Source: Rhodothermales bacterium
GTDB taxonomy: Bacteria; Bacteroidota; Rhodothermia; Rhodothermales; Bin80
Direction of reading: 5' to 3'
Length of the DNA stretch: 64,000 nucleotides
Assembly: GCA_022821385.1 (NCBI GenBank)
Contig: JAJEDR010000074.1
Span: 17,403-81,402 of the forward strand
Numbering within the stretch: position 1 is the stretch's first letter; the number at the start of each line of letters is the position of its first letter. The translations under genes were made by a program, and so were the position numbers. Below, in pieces: positions 26,783 to 35,675 of this stretch. Under the pieces are notes generated by a model. The model made no database searches. It saw nothing but the letters and a program-made list of their open reading frames with translations, and was not told the DNA's origin.

Positions 26783-27537
26783 GTAACGTTCATCTTGAAA
26801 TTTGCGACTCTGTAGCAAAGCTAACGCTTGATCGTCCGGCAAAACGCAACGCCCTTAGTCCTTCGATGCTGGAGGCTCTGGAGGCCCACCTGGCCACTCT
26901 TGAGTCCAACAAGAAAGTTCGGGCCGTTACGCTTTCAGGAGCGGGAGACAAGGCATTTTGTGCAGGCGCCGACATCAAGGCATGGGGAGCACTGGATGCT
27001 CTCGGGATGTGGAACGAATGGATTCCCAGAGGACAACGCATTTTTTCGCGTCTGGCAAACTTGCGTCAACCCGTCATTGCACTTATGAACGGGTATGCGT
27101 TCGGCGGCGGGCTTGAGCTGGCTCTGGCATGCGATATACGCATCGCGGCAAGTACAGCCACCTTTGCAATGCCTGAGGTTAAGATCGCAGCAGTCCCTGG
27201 TTGGGGCGGAACCTCCCGATTAGCGAACATAATCGGAATTGCCCGTGCCAAAATGATGATCCTCACCGGGGATCCCATTGATGCACAGACTGCCCTCGCC
27301 TGGGGACTCGTGACCAAAGTGTGTTCGCCCGATCGACTATCTCTTGCAGCAGATGAGCTGAGCGCAACTATATCCAGTAACGCTCCCATCGCTGTGCAGA
27401 TATCCAAACAGCTTTTAGATGCTGACTGTGCACCTCTTGAATCCATTGCAGGCGCCCTCAGCGCATACACGGACGATGGTCAGGAAGGTGTGCAGAGCTT
27501 CTCCGAACGCCGAAATCCGGACTATAAAGGAACCTGA
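26779..27537 (+). CDS. Enoyl-CoA hydratase/isomerase (crotonase) family protein
   Basis: A 252-residue crotonase-fold enzyme. The oxyanion hole segments CAGADIKAWG (61-70) and YAFGGGLELALACD (106-119) are present, and both catalytic acids of classical hydratases are conserved as Glu113 and Glu133 (in TFAMPEVKIAAVPGWGGT), so hydratase activity is chemically reasonable. The ATG overlaps the CoA-transferase stop (ATGA). With that gene it suggests that the operon's product is a CoA thioester with a 2,3-double bond or hydroxyl. Which acyl-CoA is used cannot be read from sequence. Confidence 0.92.
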   Translation: MSNVHLEICDSVAKLTLDRPAKRNALSPSMLEALEAHLATLESNKKVRAVTLSGAGDKAFCAGADIKAWGALDALGMWNEWIPRGQRIFSRLANLRQPVIALMNGYAFGGGLELALACDIRIAASTATFAMPEVKIAAVPGWGGTSRLANIIGIARAKMMILTGDPIDAQTALAWGLVTKVCSPDRLSLAADELSATISSNAPIAVQISKQLLDADCAPLESIAGALSAYTDDGQEGVQSFSERRNPDYKGT

Positions 27538-27541
27538 TATC

Positions 27542-29131
27542 ATGCTGCATCAGCATGTGTTTGATTATGTGATTGTGGGAGCAGGCGCAGCAGGGTGTGT
27601 AGTAGCTCGCCGTCTTGCCGAAGATCAACATACTCGGGTACTTCTTCTCGAAGCCGGTCCCTCCGATCGATCTCCACTCATCCACATGCCGGCGGGTTTT
27701 ACCAAACTCACCGGCAAAAATGTGAACTGGTGCTTCAAGACCGTACCCCAAAAGCGTTTGAACAACCGTGAAATGCACTATCCTCAGGGACGTACGCTGG
27801 GAGGCAGTACATCCATTAACGCCATGATCTACATCCGGGGACATCGCCTGGACTACGAAGAGTGGCGTGAACTGGGCTGCGATGGCTGGGGATATGCAGA
27901 TGTACTTCCGTATTTCAAGAAGTCCGAGAACAACGAACGTTTTGTGGACGAGTACCACGGGCGAGGTGGTCCACTGAATGTTGCAGATCAGGTTCAATCA
28001 AACCTGCTTACGCGCGCGTTCGTCAGATCAGCACAGGAGGTCGGCATCCCCTATAACCCCGACTTGAACGGTGCCAGCCAGTCAGGCGTGAGCTATTACC
28101 AGGTTACGCAGCGAAATGTACGCCGGGAGAGTGCAGCAACGGCGTTTCTACGCCCGCCCAGACCGAATCTTACCATTCAAACCCGAGCGGTTGCAACACG
28201 CGTGCTCGTTGAAAACGGCCGGGCCACCGGAATTGAGTACATACAGAATGGTAAACGCACCCAGGCTCGTGCGGAACGGGAGGTGATACTCAGTGGCGGA
28301 GCCGTCAACTCCCCAAAGATTCTGCTGCTGTCAGGGATCGGACCCGCAGATGAATTAAAAGCACTTGGAATTACGGTAGAACACGACCTGCCGGGCGTTG
28401 GCAGAAATTTCCAGGACCACATGGATGTGTACCTGGCTGCATCTTCCAGTAAACCCATCAGCTATAACGGGCACGACCGCTGGAATAGGGCAATCCTGCA
28501 TGGTATTCAGTACCTGCTGTACAAGACCGGGCCGGTAACTGCCTCGGTATGTGAAGCCGGCTGTTTTCTCAAAAGCTCGCCCGAAGTCCGATCCCCCGAT
28601 ATACAGATTCACTGCCTGCCCGCATATGTGGTGGACCATGGCCGGATGACCATCAAAGGTCATGGCTTAACCATCAATACTTGTAATCTGCGTCCGCGCA
28701 GCATTGGATCCGTAACTCTGCGCAGCAGCGATCCATTTGATGATCCCGCAATTGATCCAAATTTCCTGGACGACCCCTACGATCTTAAGGTGTCCATGGA
28801 AGGGTTTAAATGGGGACGGCGCATATTGGGTGCTCCTTCTTTCCGTCAATACATTGAAAAGGAAATCCTGCCTGGACCAGAAGCACAGAGCGAGGAAGAA
28901 ATTGGAGCCTATATCCGAAAATGGGCAAAAAATGATTATCATCCTATAGGGTCCTGTAAAATGGGAACCGACGACGAGGCCGTGGTGGACACACAGCTTC
29001 GCGTACGGGGGCTTGAGGCGCTTCGCGTGATTGACGCCTCTATCATGCCCCGCCTAATCAGCGGCAACACACAGGCAACTTCCATTATGATTGGTGAAAA
29101 AGGAGCTGCCATGATCAAGGAGCCGGTCTAA
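27542..29131 (+). CDS. GMC oxidoreductase, choline/alcohol dehydrogenase-like
   Basis: A 529-residue FAD enzyme. VIVGAGAAGCVVARRL (FAD-binding) opens the chain; YPQGRTLGGSTSINAMIYIR and the second GMC signature GGAVNSPKILLLSGIGP follow. The active-site pair is His467 in YHPIGSCKMG and Asn509 in ISGNTQATSIMIGEKGA, as in choline dehydrogenase and glucose oxidase. ATG 27542 has an AAAGGAA Shine-Dalgarno 9 bases upstream, 4 bp after the hydratase stop. Next to an aldehyde dehydrogenase it likely oxidises an alcohol to an aldehyde. Choline is possible, but the neighbours fit another alcohol equally well. Confidence 0.92.
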   Translation: MLHQHVFDYVIVGAGAAGCVVARRLAEDQHTRVLLLEAGPSDRSPLIHMPAGFTKLTGKNVNWCFKTVPQKRLNNREMHYPQGRTLGGSTSINAMIYIRGHRLDYEEWRELGCDGWGYADVLPYFKKSENNERFVDEYHGRGGPLNVADQVQSNLLTRAFVRSAQEVGIPYNPDLNGASQSGVSYYQVTQRNVRRESAATAFLRPPRPNLTIQTRAVATRVLVENGRATGIEYIQNGKRTQARAEREVILSGGAVNSPKILLLSGIGPADELKALGITVEHDLPGVGRNFQDHMDVYLAASSSKPISYNGHDRWNRAILHGIQYLLYKTGPVTASVCEAGCFLKSSPEVRSPDIQIHCLPAYVVDHGRMTIKGHGLTINTCNLRPRSIGSVTLRSSDPFDDPAIDPNFLDDPYDLKVSMEGFKWGRRILGAPSFRQYIEKEILPGPEAQSEEEIGAYIRKWAKNDYHPIGSCKMGTDDEAVVDTQLRVRGLEALRVIDASIMPRLISGNTQATSIMIGEKGAAMIKEPV

Positions 29132-30585
29132 TGACGCATCACTGGATAGGAGGAAAAAACACTCGCTCAGAGATCAGGGATCGGTTCACAACCGTGAGCC
29201 CTGCACACGATACCACCGTCGGGGACTATGCACTCGGGACCGCCTCGGACATGGATAAGGCGGTGCAGACGGCACGTGCCGCCTTTGATACCGGACCATG
29301 GCCCCGAATGTCTGGACAGGAACGCGCCAGCATCCTGAATGCAACGGCGGACCTGATTGACGCACACAACGATGATCTGGCCAGACTGGAAACGCTCGAG
29401 AGCGGAAAACCCATCACACAGGCCAAAGCAGAAATGAATTCCGCAGCTGATCTGTGGCGCTATGCAGCAACGCTCGCCCGCCACACCTGCGGCGAAGCTT
29501 ACAATAGCCTCGGCGAAAATAAACTCGGACTGGTTCTGCGCGAACCTGCGGGGGTCGTAGGCATGATTACGCCATGGAATTTTCCGCTGCTCATAATCAG
29601 TCAGAAATTGCCATTCGCGTTATCTGTCGGCTGTACAGCCGTGATTAAACCTAGCGAATTGACGCCAGGCACCACACTGCAATTGGCTGCACTGGCACAT
29701 GAAGCTGGTGTGCCGGGAGGCGTGATCAATGTCGTAACCGGTCTGGGAGAACCTGTAGGAAGCCGCCTGTCCGAGCATCCCGATATTGATGTAATCTCAT
29801 TCACGGGCTCGACCGCCGTGGGGCGCCAGGTGGCAGCCACAGCTAGCAGAAACCTGAAACGCTGCTCTCTGGAGCTCGGAGGGAAGAACCCCCATATCAT
29901 ATTCGCGGACGCAGACCTGGACGCTGCACTTGATCCAGTCGTGTTTGGCGTCTACTTCAACATGGGAGAGTGTTGCAACAGCGGCAGTCGGCTGCTGCTG
30001 GACGAGCGCATTGCCCAAGAATTCACCGAACGTGTGATCCAATTGGCACGTACCGTACCCGTTGGCGATCCGCTTGACCCTGCCACCAAGGTTGGAGCCA
30101 TCATCAATATCCCGCAACTGGAAAAGATCAGAAGGTATGTGGGTAACGGTACAGAGTGCGGTGCGCAGCTGCGCCTCGGTGGACACAGCATCCCAACGCC
30201 CACCGGACGATTTTTTGAACCTACCGTGTTTGACGGAGTGACTCAGGAGATGATTATCGCGCGGGATGAAATATTTGGACCGGTACTGTCAATATTGACG
30301 TTCAAAACAAAAGAGGAAGCCATCCAGATCGCTAACGACACCCTTTACGGACTCAGCGCCGGCCTGTGGACCTCCAATGTTGATACAGCATTTGAGGTCA
30401 GCCGCAAAATCCGCGCAGGCACTATATGGATCAACTGTTTCATGGATGGGTACCCTGAACTTCCCTTTGGTGGCTACGGGGACAGTGGGCTGGGGCGTGA
30501 GTTGGGGCGGTTTTCCACTGACGAATTTACAGAGCTCAAAACCGTCCAACTCCATTTAGGCGAACACACCGGTTCCTGGCTGTAA
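29131..30585 (+). CDS. NAD(P)-dependent aldehyde dehydrogenase, betaine-aldehyde-dehydrogenase-like
   Basis: A 484-residue ALDH superfamily enzyme that oxidises an aldehyde to an acid. The conserved ITPWNFPLLI (catalytic Asn), VISFTGSTAVGRQVA, general base Glu248 in SLELGGKNP and nucleophile Cys282 in NMGECCNSGSR are all intact, as is DEIFGPVLSI. The ATG shares a base with the preceding stop (TAATG) and has AAGGAG 8 bases upstream. Placed after the GMC enzyme, it probably completes an alcohol-aldehyde-acid conversion whose acid is the CoA-transferase substrate. The exact aldehyde is not determined. Confidence 0.94.
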   Translation: MTHHWIGGKNTRSEIRDRFTTVSPAHDTTVGDYALGTASDMDKAVQTARAAFDTGPWPRMSGQERASILNATADLIDAHNDDLARLETLESGKPITQAKAEMNSAADLWRYAATLARHTCGEAYNSLGENKLGLVLREPAGVVGMITPWNFPLLIISQKLPFALSVGCTAVIKPSELTPGTTLQLAALAHEAGVPGGVINVVTGLGEPVGSRLSEHPDIDVISFTGSTAVGRQVAATASRNLKRCSLELGGKNPHIIFADADLDAALDPVVFGVYFNMGECCNSGSRLLLDERIAQEFTERVIQLARTVPVGDPLDPATKVGAIINIPQLEKIRRYVGNGTECGAQLRLGGHSIPTPTGRFFEPTVFDGVTQEMIIARDEIFGPVLSILTFKTKEEAIQIANDTLYGLSAGLWTSNVDTAFEVSRKIRAGTIWINCFMDGYPELPFGGYGDSGLGRELGRFSTDEFTELKTVQLHLGEHTGSWL

Positions 30586-30596
30586 AACTTTTCGCG

Positions 30597-31856
30597 ATGC
30601 GTATCCTCAAGCTCCTGCCCTTACTGCTCCTAGCCGCCTGCCAAGGCGCCAGCGACCAAACCGATACAGAAAAACAGGTGGAGGTCTTCACGTGGTGGAC
30701 CTCCGGCAGCGAGGCCACCGCGCTGGAAACTGTACTCGACGCGTACAGAGGAGCCTACCCGGAGGTCGACCTGATCAACGCTTCAGTCGCAGGTGGTGGA
30801 GGCTCAGCGGCCCGTCCAATACTTCAAACCAGACTCCTGGGCGGTAACCCTCCAGACAGCTGGCAGACCCACCACGGCGCCGAATTGATGGAGTATTACG
30901 TCAACCCCGACTTTGTCGCGTCACTCAGGGATCTCTACGAGGCAGAAGGTTGGTACGAATTATTCGCCCCTTCCCTTATAGATATGGTTAGCCGAGACGG
31001 TGAACCCTATCTGGTCATCCTGAATCTTCATCGTAGCAACACCCTTTGGTACAATAAGCCATTACTCGCCGAACACGGAGTTGTAATTGGAGATTCGCTT
31101 AGCCTAGAGGAATTGCTTGGTATCGCAGAATTACTTCAAAGTGCTAATATTCCGGCCATGTGTATGGGGGACACTGGGATCTGGGCTACTGGGATCATGT
31201 TCGAAAATACACTCGTGGGCACTGTCGGCCCCGAACGGTATTTGGGGCTTTGGGATGGAACCGTCAGCTTCACAGACCCAGACGTGATGGCGGCCATAGA
31301 GAACTATGGCCGATTGCTTGACTACCAGAATGCGGACCATGCGGCCCTCTCATGGGACCAGGCAGCTAAAAAACTGGGAGACGGTGATTGTGCCTTCTAC
31401 TCGATGGGGGACTGGGTTTATGGTGAATTAATCCAGAACGGACTGGAAGAAAACGTTGACTTCGGCTGGGTTGCCCATCCTGGAAGTGACGGAACATTCC
31501 TGTTGGTTACGGACGGTTTTACCCTGGCCAAAGGCGCCCCCAATCCCACAGAAGCCCTTGAGCTGCTGCGAATCATGGGGGACCGCGTCGTTCAGGAGGA
31601 CTTTAATCTGATAAAGGGCTCCATCTGTGCACGAACCGACTGCGACCGTTCCCGGTTTGGCCCCTACCTCCAGTGGTCAATGGACAAGTATGCCGAAGGA
31701 GCGGCTGTGCCTACAGTTATCCATGGTTCAGCTGCACCCCCAGCTTTTCAACAGGCGCTCAATGATGCGTTGACGAATTTTGTTGTGCAGCGTGACCCTC
31801 TGGCCTTTGCTGAAACCCTGGCCCGTGAGGCGCGTGCGGCAGGCTTTGGTCAGTAG
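30597..31856 (+). CDS. ABC transporter sugar-binding lipoprotein
   Basis: A 419-residue solute-binding protein of the extracellular sugar-binding type (family 1-like). The lipoprotein signal ends LLLLAAC (Cys15). The mature chain has VEVFTWWTSGSEATALETVL, GGGGSAARPILQTRLLGGNP and PDSWQTHHGAE, typical of binding proteins for mono- or oligosaccharides such as the glucose/mannose GtsA-type. ATG 30597 follows the ALDH stop by 11 bp. The protein would sit on the periplasmic face of the inner membrane and feed the two permeases downstream. Ligand is inferred to be carbohydrate-like only from family membership. Confidence 0.92.
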   Translation: MRILKLLPLLLLAACQGASDQTDTEKQVEVFTWWTSGSEATALETVLDAYRGAYPEVDLINASVAGGGGSAARPILQTRLLGGNPPDSWQTHHGAELMEYYVNPDFVASLRDLYEAEGWYELFAPSLIDMVSRDGEPYLVILNLHRSNTLWYNKPLLAEHGVVIGDSLSLEELLGIAELLQSANIPAMCMGDTGIWATGIMFENTLVGTVGPERYLGLWDGTVSFTDPDVMAAIENYGRLLDYQNADHAALSWDQAAKKLGDGDCAFYSMGDWVYGELIQNGLEENVDFGWVAHPGSDGTFLLVTDGFTLAKGAPNPTEALELLRIMGDRVVQEDFNLIKGSICARTDCDRSRFGPYLQWSMDKYAEGAAVPTVIHGSAAPPAFQQALNDALTNFVVQRDPLAFAETLAREARAAGFGQ

Positions 31857-31859
31857 AGC

Positions 31860-32852
31860 ATGGTCAACCCGCACTGGCTGGTCCGCAATAAAGGGCTGCT
31901 CTTTCTATTGCCCTCCCTCCTATTGACAGCCATCTTTGTCTACGGGTTCATCGGGACGAGCTTCTTTTACTCGCTCACCAACTGGCGTACACTTGCTGTT
32001 GATTTGTCCCTTCGTGACCCGCTGTGGCAAACCTACACGGACATGCTGGCTATGCCGCGCTTCCAGGCGGATCTCAGAAATACGCTCGTATTCACGGTAC
32101 TCTTCATCGGTCTTGCCGTCGGTATTGGACTTGGGCTTGCAATCTTGTTGGACCGACAGATAGCCGGTCGAGGCTTCTTCCGAAGTGCCTTTCTGTTCCC
32201 GTATGCGCTCTCATTCATTGTTACGGGAGTCGTCTGGCGATGGATTTTTAACCCGGAAACTGGCATAAATCTTTTCTTTGACATTCTGGGGATCAATCAG
32301 GTGCTGGAGTCTGCGGGGATGAGACCACTGTCACCAGGCTGGACAACTGATCCCGAGGTGGTCCTTTCTGTCAACCAGGTTCTGGCCCATGCCTTGCCTG
32401 GCGGGGCGACATTCCAGATTGAATGGGGAATTCCGGTGGCACTCATCCCCATAGCCATTGCAGCAACCTGGCAGTTATCCGGATTTGTGATGGCTATGTA
32501 CTTGGGAGGGCTTGGAGGCATTAGCAGGCAGGTACGGGACGCCGCACGCATAGATGGCGCAGGAGAATTCAGAATGTACCGATCCGTGATCATTCCTATG
32601 CTTACTCCAATCACGATTTCGACGGCGATCATTCTGTTACATGTTTCGCTAAAAATCTTTGATCTGGTTTTTGCCATGTCGGGGGTTGGGCCGGGCTTTG
32701 CGACGGATGTCCCTGCGATTTTCGTGTTCGAAATGATGTTCAAGGCCGCCCGGTACAACCTTGGAGCTGCCGCTTCCATCGTCATGCTGATCGCATCATG
32801 CCTGATCATTGTGCCTTACCTCGTACACACATTCAGGAGCCGTGAGACATGA
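31860..32852 (+). CDS. Sugar ABC transporter permease, MalF/UgpA type
   Basis: A 330-residue inner-membrane permease with about six helices, starting with GLLFLLPSLLLTAIFVYGFI. The EAA loop that docks the ATPase reads DAARIDGAGEFRMYRSVI, close to consensus. It has an unusually long extracytoplasmic stretch around residues 140-190. The ATG lies 3 bp after the binding-protein stop and the gene overlaps the second permease by 4 bp (ATGA). It forms a heterodimer with the next permease. The missing component is the ATPase. Confidence 0.93.
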   Translation: MVNPHWLVRNKGLLFLLPSLLLTAIFVYGFIGTSFFYSLTNWRTLAVDLSLRDPLWQTYTDMLAMPRFQADLRNTLVFTVLFIGLAVGIGLGLAILLDRQIAGRGFFRSAFLFPYALSFIVTGVVWRWIFNPETGINLFFDILGINQVLESAGMRPLSPGWTTDPEVVLSVNQVLAHALPGGATFQIEWGIPVALIPIAIAATWQLSGFVMAMYLGGLGGISRQVRDAARIDGAGEFRMYRSVIIPMLTPITISTAIILLHVSLKIFDLVFAMSGVGPGFATDVPAIFVFEMMFKAARYNLGAAASIVMLIASCLIIVPYLVHTFRSRET

Positions 32853-33664
32853 GCCTGAAACGCGGCATTCTGTGGTTTACTTTGGGGTTCGCGCTCATTC
32901 TGTACGCGCTGCCTGTCTATGTGATGACCATCAATGGATTCAAAGATGCATCCAGCGTCAGCCTGGCCACGATGTGGCAATTACCGGGACGCGCCTCACT
33001 AGGCGGCTTTGCAGAAGCCTGGGCGATGCTTTCTCCAAACCTGCGCAACAGCCTCGTGATGGTTATTCCCGCAGCATTGCTGTCCTCAATCATCGGCGCG
33101 CTGAACGGTTATGTTTTTTCAAAATGGCGTTTTCGCGGCTCTGAGGTATTATTTGCCCTGCTTCTGTTTGGCTTCTTTATCCCTTATCAGGCCATCCTGC
33201 TGCCTCTGGTCCGCTTCCTGCAGTGGATCAGTGTTTATGGCACACTTCCTGGGCTGGTGCTGACCCATGTAGTGTACGGTATCTCGGTAACTACACTCAT
33301 CTTCCGTAATTTTTACGTCAACATTCCAGGCTCTATCGTTGAGGCTGCTACCGTGGACGGGGCCGGCATGGTTGAGACCTTCTGGCGCGTTATGCTTCCA
33401 TTGTCCCTGCCCGCTTTCGCTGTCACACTTATTTTTCAGTTCACTAATATCTGGAACGATTTTCTGTTTGGAATCACGGTGGTTCCGAACCCGAGAGCCC
33501 AACCAGTTACCATTGCGCTCAACAATCTTTCCGGATCCTTCTCGGTGGACTGGAACGTAGTTATGGCCGGCGCGGTCATAGCGGCTCTGCCCACGGCTGT
33601 GGTCTATATCGGACTGGGTAAATTCTTTGTACGAGGACTGGTATCTGGTGCGATAAAGGCATGA
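32849..33664 (+). CDS. Sugar ABC transporter permease, MalG/UgpE type
   Basis: A 271-residue permease with six predicted helices (IPYQAILLPLVRFLQWISVY is part of the conserved core). The EAA motif is EAATVDGAGMVETFWRVMLP, strongly consensus, and the C-terminus GKFFVRGLVSGAIKA is standard for this group. Both ends overlap neighbours by 4 bp, the hallmark of a single transcript. No nucleotide-binding subunit is encoded in the operon; a shared MsmK/MalK-type ATPase elsewhere in the genome must be assumed. Confidence 0.94.
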   Translation: MSLKRGILWFTLGFALILYALPVYVMTINGFKDASSVSLATMWQLPGRASLGGFAEAWAMLSPNLRNSLVMVIPAALLSSIIGALNGYVFSKWRFRGSEVLFALLLFGFFIPYQAILLPLVRFLQWISVYGTLPGLVLTHVVYGISVTTLIFRNFYVNIPGSIVEAATVDGAGMVETFWRVMLPLSLPAFAVTLIFQFTNIWNDFLFGITVVPNPRAQPVTIALNNLSGSFSVDWNVVMAGAVIAALPTAVVYIGLGKFFVRGLVSGAIKA

Positions 33665-35136
33665 TCACTGCTGATATTGTCATAGTAGGTACTGGAATTG
33701 GCGGAGGTACGCTGGCCTGGGGGTTGCGCAACACCGGTGCCCGCATCCTTTTGATTGAGCGTGGAGATTTTTTACCCCAGGAAGCACAGAACTGGGTCCC
33801 CGAAGCTGTTTTTGGCGATAACCGCTACAAACCGGACGAAACCTGGGAGTCTGCTGATGGTCGCTCCTTCAAGCCCGGAGTTCACTATTGTGTGGGAGGC
33901 AACTCCAAAGTTTACGGCGCCGCCCTGCCCCGTTTCCGGGAAGAAGACTTTGGGGCCCTTGAGCACGAGGGAGGAGTCAGTCCGGATTGGCCAATCACCT
34001 ATGACGAATTGGAACCGTATTACTGCCGTGCGGAAACATTGTATGGTGTGCGCGGGAATGCCGGAGAAGATCCTACCGATCCCGCACGTACTGCAGATTA
34101 CCCTCACAAGGCCGTTCCGCACGAACCTCAGATCGCCTGTTTAGCCACCTCCCTGCGGAAACAGGGACTCCATCCCTTCCACTTGCCCCTGGGAATTGAT
34201 CTCGGCGGACAATGCCTCCGTTGCCATACATGCGATGGTTTTCCGTGTAGAGTTCATGCAAAGCATGACGCTGAAGTATGTGTCGTGCGCCCTGCTATTG
34301 ACCACCCAAACGTAACTTTGTGGACAAATACTACAGCGCGCCGCATCGTGGTGCGCGACGGATCCGTCGATTCGCTTGAGCTGGAACGGGAAGGTGAACT
34401 AGTAGCCGTGAGTGCAGGTACCTATGTACTCAGTTGCGGTGCCGTTAACTCCGCTGCATTGTTGCTTCGCTCCGATGGAATCCCGAACAACTCAGAACTG
34501 ATTGGCCGCAACTACATGGTGCACAACAACAGTGCGCTGATCGCTGTACGCCCGTGGGAAACGAATCGAACCACCTTCCAGAAAACGTTATCAATCAATG
34601 ATTGGTACTTTGGAGAGTCGTCGTGGCCGTGGCCCATGGGAAACCTGCAGATGATCGGCAAAGTGCAAGGATCTATGTTGAAATCCGCGCGCCCACGGTT
34701 GCCCCTTTCATGGCTGAGCTATTTGGCAAACAGAAGCATTGAATGGTGGGTGATGAGCGAGGATTTACCTGATCCCGACAACCGCGTTACACTTTCATCA
34801 AGCGGGAGGATACAGATCCACTGGAAACCAAACAATTTAACTGCACACCGGCGTCTGTTAAGCAAGGCACGCAGGATGCTGCGCCGTGCCGGATATCCGA
34901 TCCTGATAAGTCAGGAAATGGGGATTGAAACAAATTCGCATCAGTGCGGCACCTTACGCATGGGTAAGGATCCATGTGACAGCGTGCTTGATCCTTACTG
35001 CCGTGTGCATGAACTCAAAAACCTCCGCGTCGTCGACGCTTCTTTTTTTCCATCCTCTGGGGCCATGAACCCGGCACTCACCATTGCGGCCCAGGCACTT
35101 CGGGTTGCTGATAATGTGACAGACCAATTGCCATGA
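33661..35136 (+). CDS. GMC oxidoreductase with Cys-rich motif, gluconate/glucoside dehydrogenase-like
   Basis: A 491-residue FAD enzyme of the gluconate-2-/glucoside-3-dehydrogenase branch of GMC proteins. It has IVGTGIGGGTLAWGL, YCVGGNSKVYGAALPRFREE, the Cys cluster GGQCLRCHTCDGFPCRVHAK characteristic of this branch, and the active-site pair His427 (NSHQCGTLRMG) and Asn470 (GAMNPALTIAA). It starts inside the permease stop (ATGA). Because it is physically tied to the sugar transporter, it probably oxidises the imported sugar or glycoside. No small partner subunit (TAT-exported or cytochrome) is encoded next to it. The 3' end lies in a direct repeat. Confidence 0.9.
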   Translation: MITADIVIVGTGIGGGTLAWGLRNTGARILLIERGDFLPQEAQNWVPEAVFGDNRYKPDETWESADGRSFKPGVHYCVGGNSKVYGAALPRFREEDFGALEHEGGVSPDWPITYDELEPYYCRAETLYGVRGNAGEDPTDPARTADYPHKAVPHEPQIACLATSLRKQGLHPFHLPLGIDLGGQCLRCHTCDGFPCRVHAKHDAEVCVVRPAIDHPNVTLWTNTTARRIVVRDGSVDSLELEREGELVAVSAGTYVLSCGAVNSAALLLRSDGIPNNSELIGRNYMVHNNSALIAVRPWETNRTTFQKTLSINDWYFGESSWPWPMGNLQMIGKVQGSMLKSARPRLPLSWLSYLANRSIEWWVMSEDLPDPDNRVTLSSSGRIQIHWKPNNLTAHRRLLSKARRMLRRAGYPILISQEMGIETNSHQCGTLRMGKDPCDSVLDPYCRVHELKNLRVVDASFFPSSGAMNPALTIAAQALRVADNVTDQLP

Positions 35137-35215
35137 CTTGTTTTACACATTTGTCTGTGCAGCTGGGTACACTGAGAAGTCGCTGATAATACAACAAACC
35201 ATTTGCCATGACTCG
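35106..35215 (+). repeat. Imperfect direct repeat, 35-base units 75 bp apart
   Basis: Unit 1 (35106-35140) covers the last codons of the GMC gene; unit 2 (35181-35215) covers the start of the next gene. Both run GCTGATAAT, then a variable part, then TTGCCATGACT; about 27 of 35 positions agree. The second copy supplies the ATG at 35208. The spacing looks like a short tandem duplication or a deletion scar. Confidence 0.7.
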
Positions 35216-35675
35216 ACGCCACATTTTTCTCATTCTAGCCGGTTTGGCCATAACCTCAGGGATGCAGGCGCAATCTCCGATTCCGTCTGTACTTGACGAT
35301 TTCCATCTTGCTGCTTCCGAAGCCGATTATGACCGATACTTCGGTCATCTCGCCGAAAACAGTGTCTTTCTGGGAACAGACATAACCGAGCGCTGGACTA
35401 AGTCAGAATTCCAGGATTATGCCAGGCCCCATTTCAGCGCCGGACGCGGCTGGACCTATGTGCTCAAGACCCGTAACGTTCTCGTAGCCCCGGACGGCCA
35501 GACTGCCTGGTTTGACGAAATACTCCACAATGAAAAGTTCGGAGATGTCCGTGGAACAGGAGCTTTGATTCTTGAAGAGGACACGTGGAAGATCATTCAG
35601 TATCACCTTACACTGCCCGTACCCAATGATCTTATTGGCAAACTTGTCGAAATGATCAACGAGCAGTCAGAATGA
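35208..35675 (+). CDS. Exported NTF2/SnoaL-like domain protein
   Basis: A 155-residue protein with a signal peptide (MTRRHIFLILAGLAITSGMQA) and one NTF2-like cone: SVLDDFHLAASEADYDRYFG, HLAENSVFLGTDITERW, FQDYARPHFSAGRGW and the closing WKIIQYHLTLPVPND. This SnoaL_3-type domain is found in enzymes and in ligand-binding proteins, so activity cannot be inferred. ATG 35208 sits in the second copy of the direct repeat. It is 71 bp after the catabolic operon and could be read through from it. The downstream side is debris. Confidence 0.8.
   Translation: MTRRHIFLILAGLAITSGMQAQSPIPSVLDDFHLAASEADYDRYFGHLAENSVFLGTDITERWTKSEFQDYARPHFSAGRGWTYVLKTRNVLVAPDGQTAWFDEILHNEKFGDVRGTGALILEEDTWKIIQYHLTLPVPNDLIGKLVEMINEQSE

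Noticed and set aside
35170..35190. ACTGAGAAG-type stretch resembling part of a TPP riboswitch
   Set aside because: Only a short match; the rest of the riboswitch core is absent and it lies within the direct-repeat junction.
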